Source: Zopfochytrium polystomum (lineage: Eukaryota > Chytridiomycota > Chytridiomycetes > Chytridiales > Chytridiaceae). Taken from it: a stretch of 64,000 bases of DNA. Shown one piece after another: positions 1 to 11,205 of the stretch. Location: positions 206,275-270,274 of the forward strand of contig JAIVFJ010000080.1 of assembly GCA_025765615.1 (NCBI GenBank), given 5' to 3'. Position 1 is the stretch's first letter, and the number at the start of each line of letters is the position of its first letter. Made by a program: the position numbers and the translations under genes. The notes under the pieces are model-generated. The model ran no database searches, had not been told where the DNA came from, and saw only the letters and a program-made list of their open reading frames with translations.

Positions 1-1480
1 CCTAGAGTGAGGGAAAGCAAATAATAGGCTAAAACTAACTTTATTGGGCTGTTGTCTAGGGGGTGTTTCAACCCTACTACTTGCCTAGTCCACGAAGTAT
101 CCCTACTGATCTGTCTAACAGGGGTCTCAAACACAAAGAATGAACATTCAGAGGGACAATCCTCTGAAGGATCGGTGCTGGAGCACCGATTACTCGCGTG
201 GCCGTGGGCCGATGCGAGGGGAAACGGAAGGGCACTCCCGAGGGCGCAACACAACCGCAGAATAAAGAGAGAGAAGAGGGAAACGGGGGTTTTTATCTCA
301 GGAACCTAATCTCAAATACAACAGGAGCGGTTAATAGCGACGGGACGGACAGGGCGCGACCTAGCGCCCCTCGTCGCGGACGGTGCTGCAGGAGCCCTCG
401 TCGTCGCCAGCGACGGGGGGGAGAGAGAGAAGGGAGTCGACTATGTAGGGGTCGGAAGGTCGCCAGCAGGGAACTCGCACGCGGAAACACCTGCGATCGT
501 ACACGCACCCCGCCGGGCTGCGTCGGCACGATCACTCGACCAACGGGCTTTATCGCATCGCACTCGTACTCACACATCTCACCCTCACAGCAATAGGACC
601 GAGGCAGGCGCTTGTAGATCGAACTCTCAGGTGTCGGGGGCCGCGCCGGGCGCAGCCACCAACACCCTCGCGGGGACGGGAAGGTCAGGGACAACGATGC
701 CGTCGTCGCCACCACCACCACCACCGTCGTCGCGGCAGGCAAGCGCCAGGGATCCTCACTCCAACACAGAGCCGGCAATGTCACACAGTCGCTGGTGGGG
801 CCAGCTGCATTCCCCACCCACGGCCCCTTAAGAGGAGCCCCACGAAGGGACCATGTACACACCTGGGTGTGTACCATCTCTCACTACCCTCACCTTTGTG
901 AGCCAGATGGATTTGAAGGGACTCTGTATTGGTGCCAATGGACAGAAATCAGATTGAAGAAAAAAGGAAAAAGAGAAATGGCCCAAAAACAGAGAGAGAG
1001 AAAATTGACAAGTCAACCCCCTGACTTGGAGCATCCACCACAAATGCTCTAAGTCCCCCCAACCCTATGCATGTATGTACAAGTGCCAAAAATAAATAAT
1101 AAATTAGGCGGGCTTGGGGTACAGCCTGTCAGGCACCCCATCCCTAGGCAGTCGGGCAGTCTCCATTAGTCACCGAAAAAGAAATATGTTGAGAAAACCC
1201 TGGTGCAACGGAAACTGTTAAGACGAAAGTAGTAAAAGCAGACCCAATAATAAAGATGGGTTAGCCGCAAATACACTTTGATAACGCCTTGGAAACTAAA
1301 GAACTGGGAGCAATAATAGGGGTCCCGATCCTTGCGGTTTTATGACAGGTACGCTTGTTTTTGCGAATAAAATCCTAGACTTTATCACTGAGACCTCGGT
1401 GTAGTCTCACAGCAGAGCGTCCAGTCAAAAACATTCTTCCCAGACATCCAAGGAAGCTCTCCTCTCTGCAAAAAGGTTGA
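1..1480. other. Gene-poor edge, no supported gene
   Basis: No reading frame here resembles a known protein, and the longest ones on opposite strands overlap in a GC-rich low-complexity stretch (about 300-830) with runs of CCACCA. The rest is AT-richer and ends where a transposase remnant becomes recognisable. It may be more transposon debris. Confidence 0.4.
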
Positions 1481-1499
1481 TTTGTTCGGCAAATTGCAT

Positions 1500-2400
1500 C
1501 TGGCGAGGCTAAAACTGCAGTGCAACTGGCCCAGACACATGAACAAGACACTGGGGAGACTGTCTCACCTGAGACAGTCAGGCACTTGCTCCAAGAGATC
1601 AGTTTCAAAGGTTTATGGAAGGAGGCACAGCCAGCTCTGACAGCAAAACACAATAACACTTTGTTCAAGGTTGCCCTTCGATATCAAAACTGGACAGTTG
1701 AGGACTTTAAGTGCGTCATTTGGTTGAACAAGTCATGGCCTATGCTTTAGAATTCCTGGGACACCACTTCAAGAAAATACATTCAACTGAAAAAAAATGT
1801 TTGGTGGCAGATCTCAAATGGTTTGGGGTGCCATTACCTGGTCTTGTGTCTTGCAGTTCACATTCGTGGAAGGCTTAATGAATCTGAGCTCTACGTGACT
1901 ATTTTGGAGAACAATGTCATCCCTAGTCTTGATGAATGCAGACTCGAGGTGCAGGATGATATATTCCAGCAGGACAATGACCCTAAGCATACATCCAAAT
2001 ACACCAAAGAATGGCTCAACAGCAATGGATTTCATGTTATGCAGTGGCCCTCTTAGTCTCCTGACATCAGTCCCATTGAGCACACTTGGACCATCTTGAA
2101 GCAGAAGCTCAATTCCTATGAAACTGCACCAAAGCCCAAACTTGGAACTTTGCAAACGAATCAGGAAAGGAATTTCCAGCCAAAATGTGGGGAATTTGGT
2201 TCAAAGCGTGCCTAGGAGGATTGCAGCAGTCATTGAGGCAAATAGGGAACACAAATTACTGAATAAAGTTTTCACATCAACGCACAAAATTGTGCCAATG
2301 CATAGGTCACATGTTCAATTCTGCCTCTTGCATGATATGTACAGTGCAGCTGTGGCACTTAAGCAGCAGATAGAGCATATCTATGGGAGTAACTGAGCAG
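1500..2400 (+). pseudogene. Tc1/mariner transposase remnant
   Basis: Frames on the plus strand give pieces of a Tc1-type DDE transposase. The stretch FQQDNDPKHTSK near 1965-2000 is the signature around the second catalytic aspartate. It is followed, after an in-frame TAG at about 2054, by PDISPIEHTW near 2060-2090, which carries the third acidic position, and by a C-terminal PRRIAAVIEA-like helix near 2210-2240. An upstream helix-turn-helix-like segment near 1510-1640 is weaker. The frame changes at least twice and contains a stop, so no full-length enzyme can be made. I could not identify terminal inverted repeats by eye. Confidence 0.8.
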
Positions 2401-3590
2401 AATTTTATGTCTGTCCTGCAATTATTGAGTGTGTTTGAGCAGAGACTGTCATTGTGGCAAAAACATTGGCACAATTTTGTGAGCCAATGTATCAGTCACT
2501 TTCGCATTACTGTGTAATCCAGTGCTGAGTAGATGAAACATTACAAAGCAGCTTGTATCAGGTTTACGGAACACGTTGTTGGCAAAAATCGCAATAGGCT
2601 GTTTAAAGGGGTCGACACACTGTTAGCTTTTTTTCTCTGGACTATTTTTTGCAACAACAGGGCTTAAAGCGCAATTTCTTGGGGCTTTGTTTTTCAGGTC
2701 GTTCAATCTCTTGTGCTGATGCCACTCTTTCGTCAATTTCTGGCTTATTTGGCTGCTTTGGCAGCGATTAAGCAGGTTGAATTGTGTGTTCGCGTTTGTG
2801 GGTCGTGTTGGATGCCTTCGAGTTTTTTCCTTTTCGTGTTTTTCCTTTTTGTTCTGGTTTTCTCCCCTTTTTCCCCTTTCTTTCTCTTTCACCTTTTCTC
2901 CAAGAAATCTCTTGTGAGAATAGGTGACGATTGTCCCAGTTGTCCCCAACGCTCAATCCCGAACACTGCCCATCACAGGTGCTCCGCGCCTGCGAGGGAT
3001 CCCATCCCTGTTCCACTCTTCGCTGCCAAGATCTCGCCACCCGCTTCTGCGGCGGCCTTGCTGCCGCCAGATCTGGATCCATCACCTCCGCCAAGAGCAG
3101 CCGGTTATTCAGGTTTGGTGCATTCAGCTGTGTTAGTTTGTGTCTCTTAGTTCATTTCTGTGGTTTGTGCTGTCCAACTATCGCAGAGTAGTGTAAACCT
3201 TGCTCAACAGTCTCTCTCTATGTCAGGATCCAACCTTTCACTCCACCTGTTTACCCTCCTTATTTGTACCTGTCCTACCCTCCCGTTTTCTTCACATGTA
3301 AGGGACTGATTGCCGTTGAGGGCTGACATTCTACTTACAGATGAACAGCAGTTGGTGGGAGTAGCTTTGTCACTTGCAGAATCAGTGCAAGGGAGGCCTT
3401 GTGTGTCCTGTGGTGTGTGGTTCAACTCTCTTGAGCAAGGACTGCCTACTCTGCTTGGACTGAACAGACAGCTGCCCAAAGACAGAACAAGAACAACCCC
3501 TCACCTGTGACAAGGGAGCCTTGCAAGGCTTTGCCGTGTGAGACCCAAATTTCACCAGTGGCAGGAAAATCTGTTCACAGTGGTGCTACC
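2401..3590. other. No supported gene
   Basis: T-rich and mixed-composition DNA between the dead transposase and the LTR fragments. Short ORFs on both strands are unlike known proteins and lack convincing splice structure. Possibly further transposon-derived sequence. Confidence 0.35.
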
Positions 3591-3598
3591 TTCGAACC

Positions 3599-3682
3599 TC
3601 TCCTATATTATCTGCTTAGCAGAGGAGGAGGAAAACTGCTTACACTGGCTTTCCGTTCCACTATACTCAGAGAATTTTCAAC
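3599..3682 (+). repeat. Diverged fragment of the Copia-type LTR
   Basis: This stretch matches the middle of the LTR at 3886-4298 (shared words such as CTCCTATATTATCTGCTT and GAGGAGGAGGAAAACTG) but with substitutions and small gaps, and no LTR ends. It reads as an older, truncated copy. Confidence 0.6.
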
Positions 3683-3885
3683 AGGACAAGCCAATCAGTG
3701 GGGATATACAAGAAACTTCTTTATTTCTATAGTATTGATGCCCTAACTTAGATGTAAGGTCGGCAACCACCGGATACAATTCAAGTAGTTTCCTATTTGA
3801 AGAACAGCACAAGTGATTGATACCTTATATCAATAAAAAGGAATAAGGTCAACACATAGTTCTAGGAAAATTCACAGAGGAAAGG

Positions 3886-4298
3886 TGTAAATAGTCTACT
3901 CTGAGTGAGGGAGTGGAAGGAGTGAATGAAGTGGAGATGTGTGTTTGTGGGTGGTCCTTCTCCCCAACTTGGAGAGAAAGAGAAAAAACTCTGTTATGAA
4001 TTATTGATACATGATGATGATGTACACGCTGTAATAGTTGCTAGGCAAGCATGACCGGCACAGGGTAAACACCTCTCCTATATTATCTGCTTGAGCAGAG
4101 GAGGAGGAAAACTGTTGACACCAGGTTTCCGTTCCACTTAATACTCAGAGTATTTGTCATCAGCACAAGCCAGCGCCCAGGTCTGCATTGGTGGTGGCTT
4201 GCTCTCCCATGGGCATTGTGAGAACGATAACTGACAGTCACAATAGGTTCGGGACAGTCTTGTTCCTCTTGCTGCTAACCAGTCAGTTCTGCCTAACA
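3886..4298 (+). repeat. Solo Copia-type LTR (copy A)
   Basis: 413-bp sequence beginning TGTAAATAGTCTAC and ending CTAACA. It is closely matched by copies at 50807-51214 and, inverted, at 61170-61563. The 5 bp before it (AAAGG, 3881-3885) are repeated directly after it (4299-4303), the size expected for integrase-made target duplications. No internal retrotransposon sequence follows, so this is a solo LTR left by LTR-LTR recombination. The assignment to Copia comes from copy B, which lies next to a Copia-type reverse transcriptase fragment. Confidence 0.88.
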
Positions 4299-4303
4299 AA
4301 AGG

Positions 4304-6650
4304 GGATAGGGAACAGGGGCAAAGGGAAAAGGGAGACATGTCAGGGGAAGAGAGGAACACAAAAAAAAGGGAAACCAGTCCTCGCATAACCCCTTGCCCG
4401 TTGCACAGGCGTGCGGCTGCGTGGCCGAAGGCTGTGGCCGCACGCCAGTCAAAGCCGAGAGGGAGAGGGAGAAAAGAGAGAAAGGGAGGAGGAAAAGGAG
4501 GCAGGCGCATGGCGCCTGTCGGAACCCTCTCAGTCTGCGCCAGCAGAACGACTTTGCGGAGTGGAGTCAGAGCAGTTGACACTGCCTTTGGGGATGACTG
4601 TGGCGGACAGGGTCGAAGACAGACATCAAAGGACAAAATCCAATTAAGTAGACACACAAGCGGACATAGTAAAGGAACTATTTGTTGCAGGGCTCGACAT
4701 TGTATGTTCAGGGCACCGGTTCTTTACATCACCTTGTAGTCGTGGCTGCGGCATAAAGCGGGAGACGTTCCGATCTCGCACATCAGCTCTGATGTTGTGT
4801 TGGCGGCTCCAAAGGCGAGCGAACCAGGCCCTCCAAACGCCAAAGGAATCATCACCAGGGACTGGGAGGAATACCTGACCAGCCAACTCATTCATATCAC
4901 CTTGAGAGACCTGGATTTGAAGTGATGTATTGACAGGAACTGCAAGGCACTACCACAGTTTACTGTCCCACCTTCCATCATCAAGTAGCTCCTACCCCAG
5001 ACCAACCTAAACAGCATGCACAATGGTGAGGTACACTGGGGCTTGAACCCAGCACACTGCCATAAATGGCCAAGAGAACCAATTCTCCTGTCACACACCA
5101 GGGACTGCAACCCCCAGCTCATACACACAGTCAGAGAGGAAAAGGGCAGGTAAGAAGGTTCAGGTACAGGTTCTAAGAGGCAACAAGAATGGGGGGTGGG
5201 CTGCTGAAATAGGAGAGGGTTGGAATCAGCAGGGTGAAAGAAGGAGGGGCAAAGAAGGGAAAACACATACAAAACAACAAAACAATAAGTAAAACAACAA
5301 AGAAGAGGGAGGAGTGAGTCACCAAACAATGGGGCTGAGCCATCAAACAAGGAATGGGGCATTTTCTTTGCATTCAGCTGCCAAGAAGGATGGAGGGGCT
5401 GGGGAGAGCTGATTGGTGCAAAGAGGAAGACAATCACCCACAGCCACAAACGAAAAGAGAGACACACACAGAGATAACAAACAAACAAATAATAAAAGAT
5501 AAAACAGTAAAAACAGGAAAAACATGATAAACAACAAATTGAAAAACAAGTAAAATCAATAAAATTACGAACCAGCCTCGCTCACCTGAGGACGCTGATA
5601 TTAAATAATGCGACGTACGAAAACGAGTAACTTTTGCTTAATGCTGTCTGGCCGTTCATAGAGCGGAAGGATGAGTTTCCTGTCCTAAGGCATGAAGGTA
5701 GATAAAGTGGGATGCCACATTCCTTCTACTCTGGCGAGTGCCACTAGCAGACCGTTACATAGTAGCCACGATGTGTGAGTCCTAGTTTAGAGTTCAGTTG
5801 TAGCTCCCTCTACGCTAGACGCTACGACCAGATGCAATACAAAGCTCACATACCGCAGGCAGACACCAATCATTGTGCTCCGCCTCCCAACTGTGCCTCT
5901 GGCACCCTGCTTTAAAAAGGGGACAGCTGGGCAACCCCCAGCAGAGCAGCAACTGGACACATGCACCCCACATAAAAACAAACCATCATTGTACCACTTT
6001 AACACACTCGCAACACTTCAGTCACCACTTCAACACACCTATCGCCACTAACCAAAACACTTGAATCATTCACCTTTGGTGGCTCGAAAATTTGCCTACG
6101 CCTGGGAGTGAACTCCAGCAGGGTGTGCTGGAGTTCCATGATGTTGTTTGAGTAGTTATCCACGACACGAAACTGCTGAATCCTGTGCTCAATAGCACAA
6201 CAGTATCGTGCAGGTTTGGTTGGAGGTCCACATCATCCCATCTATCCCTTCGTGGGCTTGTGGATTGTGGGTCTCCAACTCATAGTCCCAAAGACCAGTA
6301 TGCCAAGTAAGGTTGTAAGACCGCTTCAGGAGTTGAAAAAACTCCATAAACTCTTCAAATATCTCGTCCTCCATCAATCCGTACAGTGCAAACGGGGGGC
6401 ACTCGCCATGTTTGCATACCTGTGCGACTTTGCAGGATGGTCAACGCAGCGTGTGTCAAAACCTTTGCAGACCCACATACCTCTGTCCCTGTGGTCTGGA
6501 TTGAGCTCAGCACCTGTGACTTTAAGATGCGGTTTTGGAGACGCGGCCTTTGTTCGCCTGTCGGGGCTGAGGTAAAGCAATTTCGTCGGAGGCGTTACTT
6601 TGGCCCGCTGGGAACGCAGGCTTACTGCTCTGGACACGTTGTTGGTCCTG
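4304..6650. other. No supported gene
   Basis: About 2.3 kb without a recognisable gene. A purine-rich and C-rich mixture at 4300-4640 is followed by AT-richer DNA at 4900-6400. ORFs are short and on opposing strands, and none resembles a known family. It may hold the distal promoter or 5' UTR of the PH-domain gene at its right end. Confidence 0.35.
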
Positions 6651-6709
6651 TGATTGGGAGGATCTCCTGTAAAAAAAATCTTTGTCTCTTTTTGGTGTGG
6701 TCCCTTTCT

Positions 6710-6916
<207 letters not shown>

Positions 6917-6996
6917 CGCTGCTGTCGCCCGTTGCTTTCTGCTGCTGGCCCCTCGCGACGCGCCGCTAGCTGGTCGCCCTTTGCGCCGAACGAGCG

Positions 6997-7042
6997 ATGC
7001 TCTCAACAGCCCATCGCACACCCGGCTTACCCGGGCGCGCAG

Positions 7043-7073
<31 letters not shown>

Positions 7074-10000
7074 CTGGATCACCGCCACCAGCACCACCGC
7101 CACCGTCAACACCAACCATAAACTCTCTCCTGGCCGGCTCGTCAGTGGTTCCGCCGGAGGCGGCGGCGGCGGAGCGGGCGCCGTGCCAGTCTCCCCAGCA
7201 GACACTAACCGCAGCGCGAGCGACATCCCTTCCCCTGTGTCAACAACTGCTTCGCAATACCATCATCAACACCATCAACAACTGCAACAGCAGCAACATG
7301 GAGAAGGACGAGCCCTGTCTGACGTTGGCACGAGCAGCGCTCTGGAGGGCGATGTCGACGGCCACAGCCACGTTTACAACTACGATGCCGCCCACATCCG
7401 TCCGTCTTGCATCATTCGCCGAGGCCTGCTTGTTCACAGGAACGCATCCGGAATCGTAGCCGGCAAAAAGAAGCCGAAGCACGTCTTCTTGTGCCGACCC
7501 ATGACGACAGACGACATCATGTTTCTGCGGGACAGCGTCGCAGCGGCTGAACGCGAAAGTAACCAACGGTCCATGGACGACGTTTGGTTGGAGACTACAT
7601 TGCAGTCAGCGTCGAAAGCGGCGAGAGACGGTGAAGTAGAGTTGTATGGGCATTTGGCGTATGCAGCTGTCACAGGTCCGTTCGATGAGCCTGCGCTCCA
7701 ACATATCGCTCTTACTAAGTGACCTTACTATCGAATTCAGCTCACCCCCTCATGGTGGTCGCCGGTGGAACCTCGAAGATATTCATACACATGACGAACG
7801 TTGCTGCTGTTCTTGAAGAGACAGACCTCGGCGCCGCTTGTCACTTCAGCATTCTTACTAGTAAGGAAATAAACCCCATCTGGCTTTACTGGACTAAATA
7901 TCGACCCCTCCTCAGCGAGTCGCCAGGAATTCAAGTTTTCAACCGAAACCTCTCCAGAATATCAACTGTGGATTGAAGACTTGCTTGACGCGCACTACGA
8001 ATGTCGTTGGGCGGATGACGCTCGTTCCATTCGCTCTGGCCTGTCTAGTCGCTCGGGTCGTTCCGCGCGCAACAGGACGACGCGCTATCGAAGTCCTGTC
8101 GCATCAGTGTCCCAGCATTCAGTTTCGAGAGATACCTCTCCTAATGGCGTTCGCTCAGGGCTTCCGAGGGCAGCTTCGTCTAATTCTATTGCTTCGAAGT
8201 CTTATCACTTGACTGGTGATGGAACGTACCAAGCAGAGCCTGTTTATGTACAAGCTAGACCCAGGGGCCGTAGCACTCCTCAAACTTTTGCAGAGCGTAC
8301 CTCCTCTTTGGCTGTGCCAGCATCGTTTGTCGGAGCATCCGGACCAGGAAGCTTTCGCTCTAATATTCACTCTTCCAGCTCAAGCATTCACTCTGGAGCT
8401 GGTCAAGTAGATCCAGGTGGCACGGAAATTTCGGAAGTCAGTATTGCTGCTGAGCAGACATTGACGGTGCCCACCCAGAGAGCTACCAAACTTGTGCAAG
8501 AAGAGGGGACTTCGCTTAACACAACTCCAACCCTCACGAACTCGTCAGTTCCGAGGACACCAGAGTCCAATCCAAACAACGTCGACGAGGAACTGGAGAG
8601 CATTCGAGCCGGGTCACTGGTTCGATTTGCGACGAACAAGGAGCTTCCAAAGCTTGCGGCGGAGAGCACCGGCCCCGTACCTATGGGGCGGAAGATGAGT
8701 TTTTTTAAGGAAGGGCAATTCACGCAGAATTCACGGAAACGGGGTGATTCATCTTTTCTCCGGAACCCTCTCACCCCCCCGACCTCCTCATCGACGACAA
8801 CAATGTCAAGAGGTGGCTCTGCTACCTCGGCTTTTGAAAGCTCGGCGGTGCTGCCCCGACCGATTTTAAAGTCGAGCGCCCCGCAGGAGCAAGCGGAAGA
8901 AGAGACTTACATTCCTCCTCGTTCCAAGTCAGCCTCGCCAGTTGCGATTTCCCCAACGGATGGAAGGTCCAAGTTCAGTATTGCTGGTTTCATAACAAAC
9001 ACAAGCGACAAGCTTAAAACGCAGCTTTCAAAGATTCCGGGGCCATCGGCAAAAAAGGGAAAACTGCGTCGTCCTGCCTCTGATTCGTCAATCAATTCCG
9101 AAAGTGTTAGAAAGTCTCTGCTTGCGTCAATATCGCTGGTTCCATCTGTGCGAGTACTTCCATCGGAAAGCTTGGTTTCTATGATCAAGCATGACCCGAA
9201 TTACCCTCCGGACGTCGCGAAGCTTGACTCGGACGACCTTCGCATGAGCCGAGACGTGTCGAAGCTTCCTGAAGATATCGCTCCAGTGTCCGAGGTTGAG
9301 CTACCGGCTGCTCAGCAGCAGACTGGAGCTTCGAAGGTGGGAGCAAACGGACAGTCTCTTGAGGATGGCAAACTTCTACCCAGCGAAGTCACTCCCGCTT
9401 TGCGAAGTTCCCCTGAGCCGACAGAAAGTGTGAGAGCCGGAACGCCTAATGGTCCATCTGCTTCTGCTGGCTCTCAAACGGGACTATCTCACGGGGGACC
9501 TGCCGAGGAGGATAGTTCTAGTGGAAGTAGCAGTGACGAAGACGATTCCGACGATTCTATCAAGGTTTCATTCGCGAAAAAGTCATCACTTCACAATGAG
9601 AAGCGCTCTTCTCTTCTTTTTAATACTAATGATCAGGCGGGTTCCAAATCCAGCCCAAGATCTTCAACAACTACTGGCCTGAACATGACCTTTACCCCGA
9701 GCCGAAGCAGTTCAAACCGTCGTGGCCTATCGATTGGATTGTTGCCGAGCTCCTCTTCTCCAGCACCACCTTCGGTTACTCGCAGAGTCGCACGCGTCCT
9801 TACCGACTTTACCGATGGCGACATAGAAAGGGACCCTTCAAAATCATCACAGAAGCAAAGCGAAACGTCAAGCAATTCGTCAATTGTTATCACATCTGAG
9901 CCAGACGGTTCTGGCGCAGCTCAAGACGCAAGCTCCGGTGCTCAGGTCGCGGACGAAACCACACCTGTCGCTGCTGATCCCAAGGAAGAATCAGAATCGG

Positions 10001-10932
10001 CGTCAAAGTCGCAGGAACTGGAGGCGCCACAGGACATGCCAGAAGAGCTCAACCAAGAGGCTTTGCACATTGAGAGCTCGCAACTGGAAAATGCTGCACA
10101 GTCGAATGTTAAGCCGGATGCTGCGGAACTACAGCAGGAAGTTTCCTCGTTTGCACTGCCCTCGGAAGCGTTAAATAAGCCCTTACCACCGAGCCCGCCA
10201 CGGAGCCCCGTAGCGGAGAACGAAGAAGTGGAGTATGTTGCTCCGTCAAAGCCCCGCCGTCCAAAGTCCTCCATCTCGAACTTTCAGTGGCCCACCATTG
10301 CCTCGAAGAAGCGAAAGGAAAGTTCACCAGCGATCTTTGGACAGACTAGCCTTTCCGAAGCTGTGCACAATGATCCGTCTACAACCGAAGGAGAAAGCGG
10401 AATGGCTGCCTTCAAACGACGAATTCTCGCTTTGGCGTCCCCTGACGCCTCTAAGTCGTCTAAAGGGGAAGACGAGGCCCAAAATGCCGAAGTGATTTCG
10501 GAGCCCGTTGCGACATCTTCTCAGGTGACTGGCAGTGGAGCACCGTACTTTTCTCCGCGACGAGGGTCAAAGACTAGACTGTTCCGCTTCAGCATGCAGA
10601 AAAAGAGGCAACTTGGTGGAAAGCCTTCAACTCCAGCTGTCACCGCCATTGTGGAACCTGCTCTTGAAACCTCTGCGGGAGAGTTGGCCCCTGTGTCGGA
10701 AGCAGTGGAATCTCCCGAGGAGTCAGTGCGTGAAGGTCCCTCCACGGACGACCAAAGTCCAGCAATTCCCTCTCTGGCCAACACTGGTGAGGCAGGTGAC
10801 CAAGCCTCCTCAAGCAAAGTGGATGGCCAGGCTGCAGCACTCCCCTCCCCTAGCAATGTAGATGAAGTTGTGGACGCGCAGAATTCCTCTACCACTGCAA
10901 ACGCCGTCCCTGGAGCCGAGGAAGAGAAGTAG
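6997..10932 (+). CDS. PH-domain protein with long disordered Ser-rich tail
   Basis: Start ATG 6997 opens a frame with a poly-Gln run and Gly/Ser-rich linker. A pleckstrin-homology-like fold then begins near 7410 (IRRGLLVHRN, KPKHVFLCR). I place exon 3 at 7916-10932 after a 55-nt intron (7861 GTAAGG to 7915) and exon 2 at 7741-7860. Joined, these give FSTETSPEYQLWIEDLLDA, which has the Trp of the C-terminal PH helix. The intron before exon 2 starts at 7631 (GTGAAG) or 7676 (GTCCGT); both keep phase. The remaining roughly 950 residues are Ser/Pro/Glu-rich with basic patches and look disordered, without other domains. PH domains usually bind phosphoinositides or proteins at membranes; the ligand here is unknown. 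The start could lie further upstream. Confidence 0.75.
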
Positions 10933-11205
10933 TTTTCGGAAAAAGCCCATCTGTTTTGGGCCCGCCTTCGTTTTATCTCTTTATTTCTGTTTAACTCTTT
11001 TCTGTCATCTCGCTTTTCGCTATGGCGCTCGTCAGCGACCTTGATCACCCTCATGTTACGCGAAGAGCTTTCACTTCTCGACGCTTGCCTTTCCGACGAT
11101 TGCACTATTGTTTTAAATCCTCTCATTATAGTAAGTAACAAAAAAAAAGAAAAACTCATAGCGTTTGTCTCAAATTTCAAACCCCGAACCCCGACGGCAC
11201 TTCAA

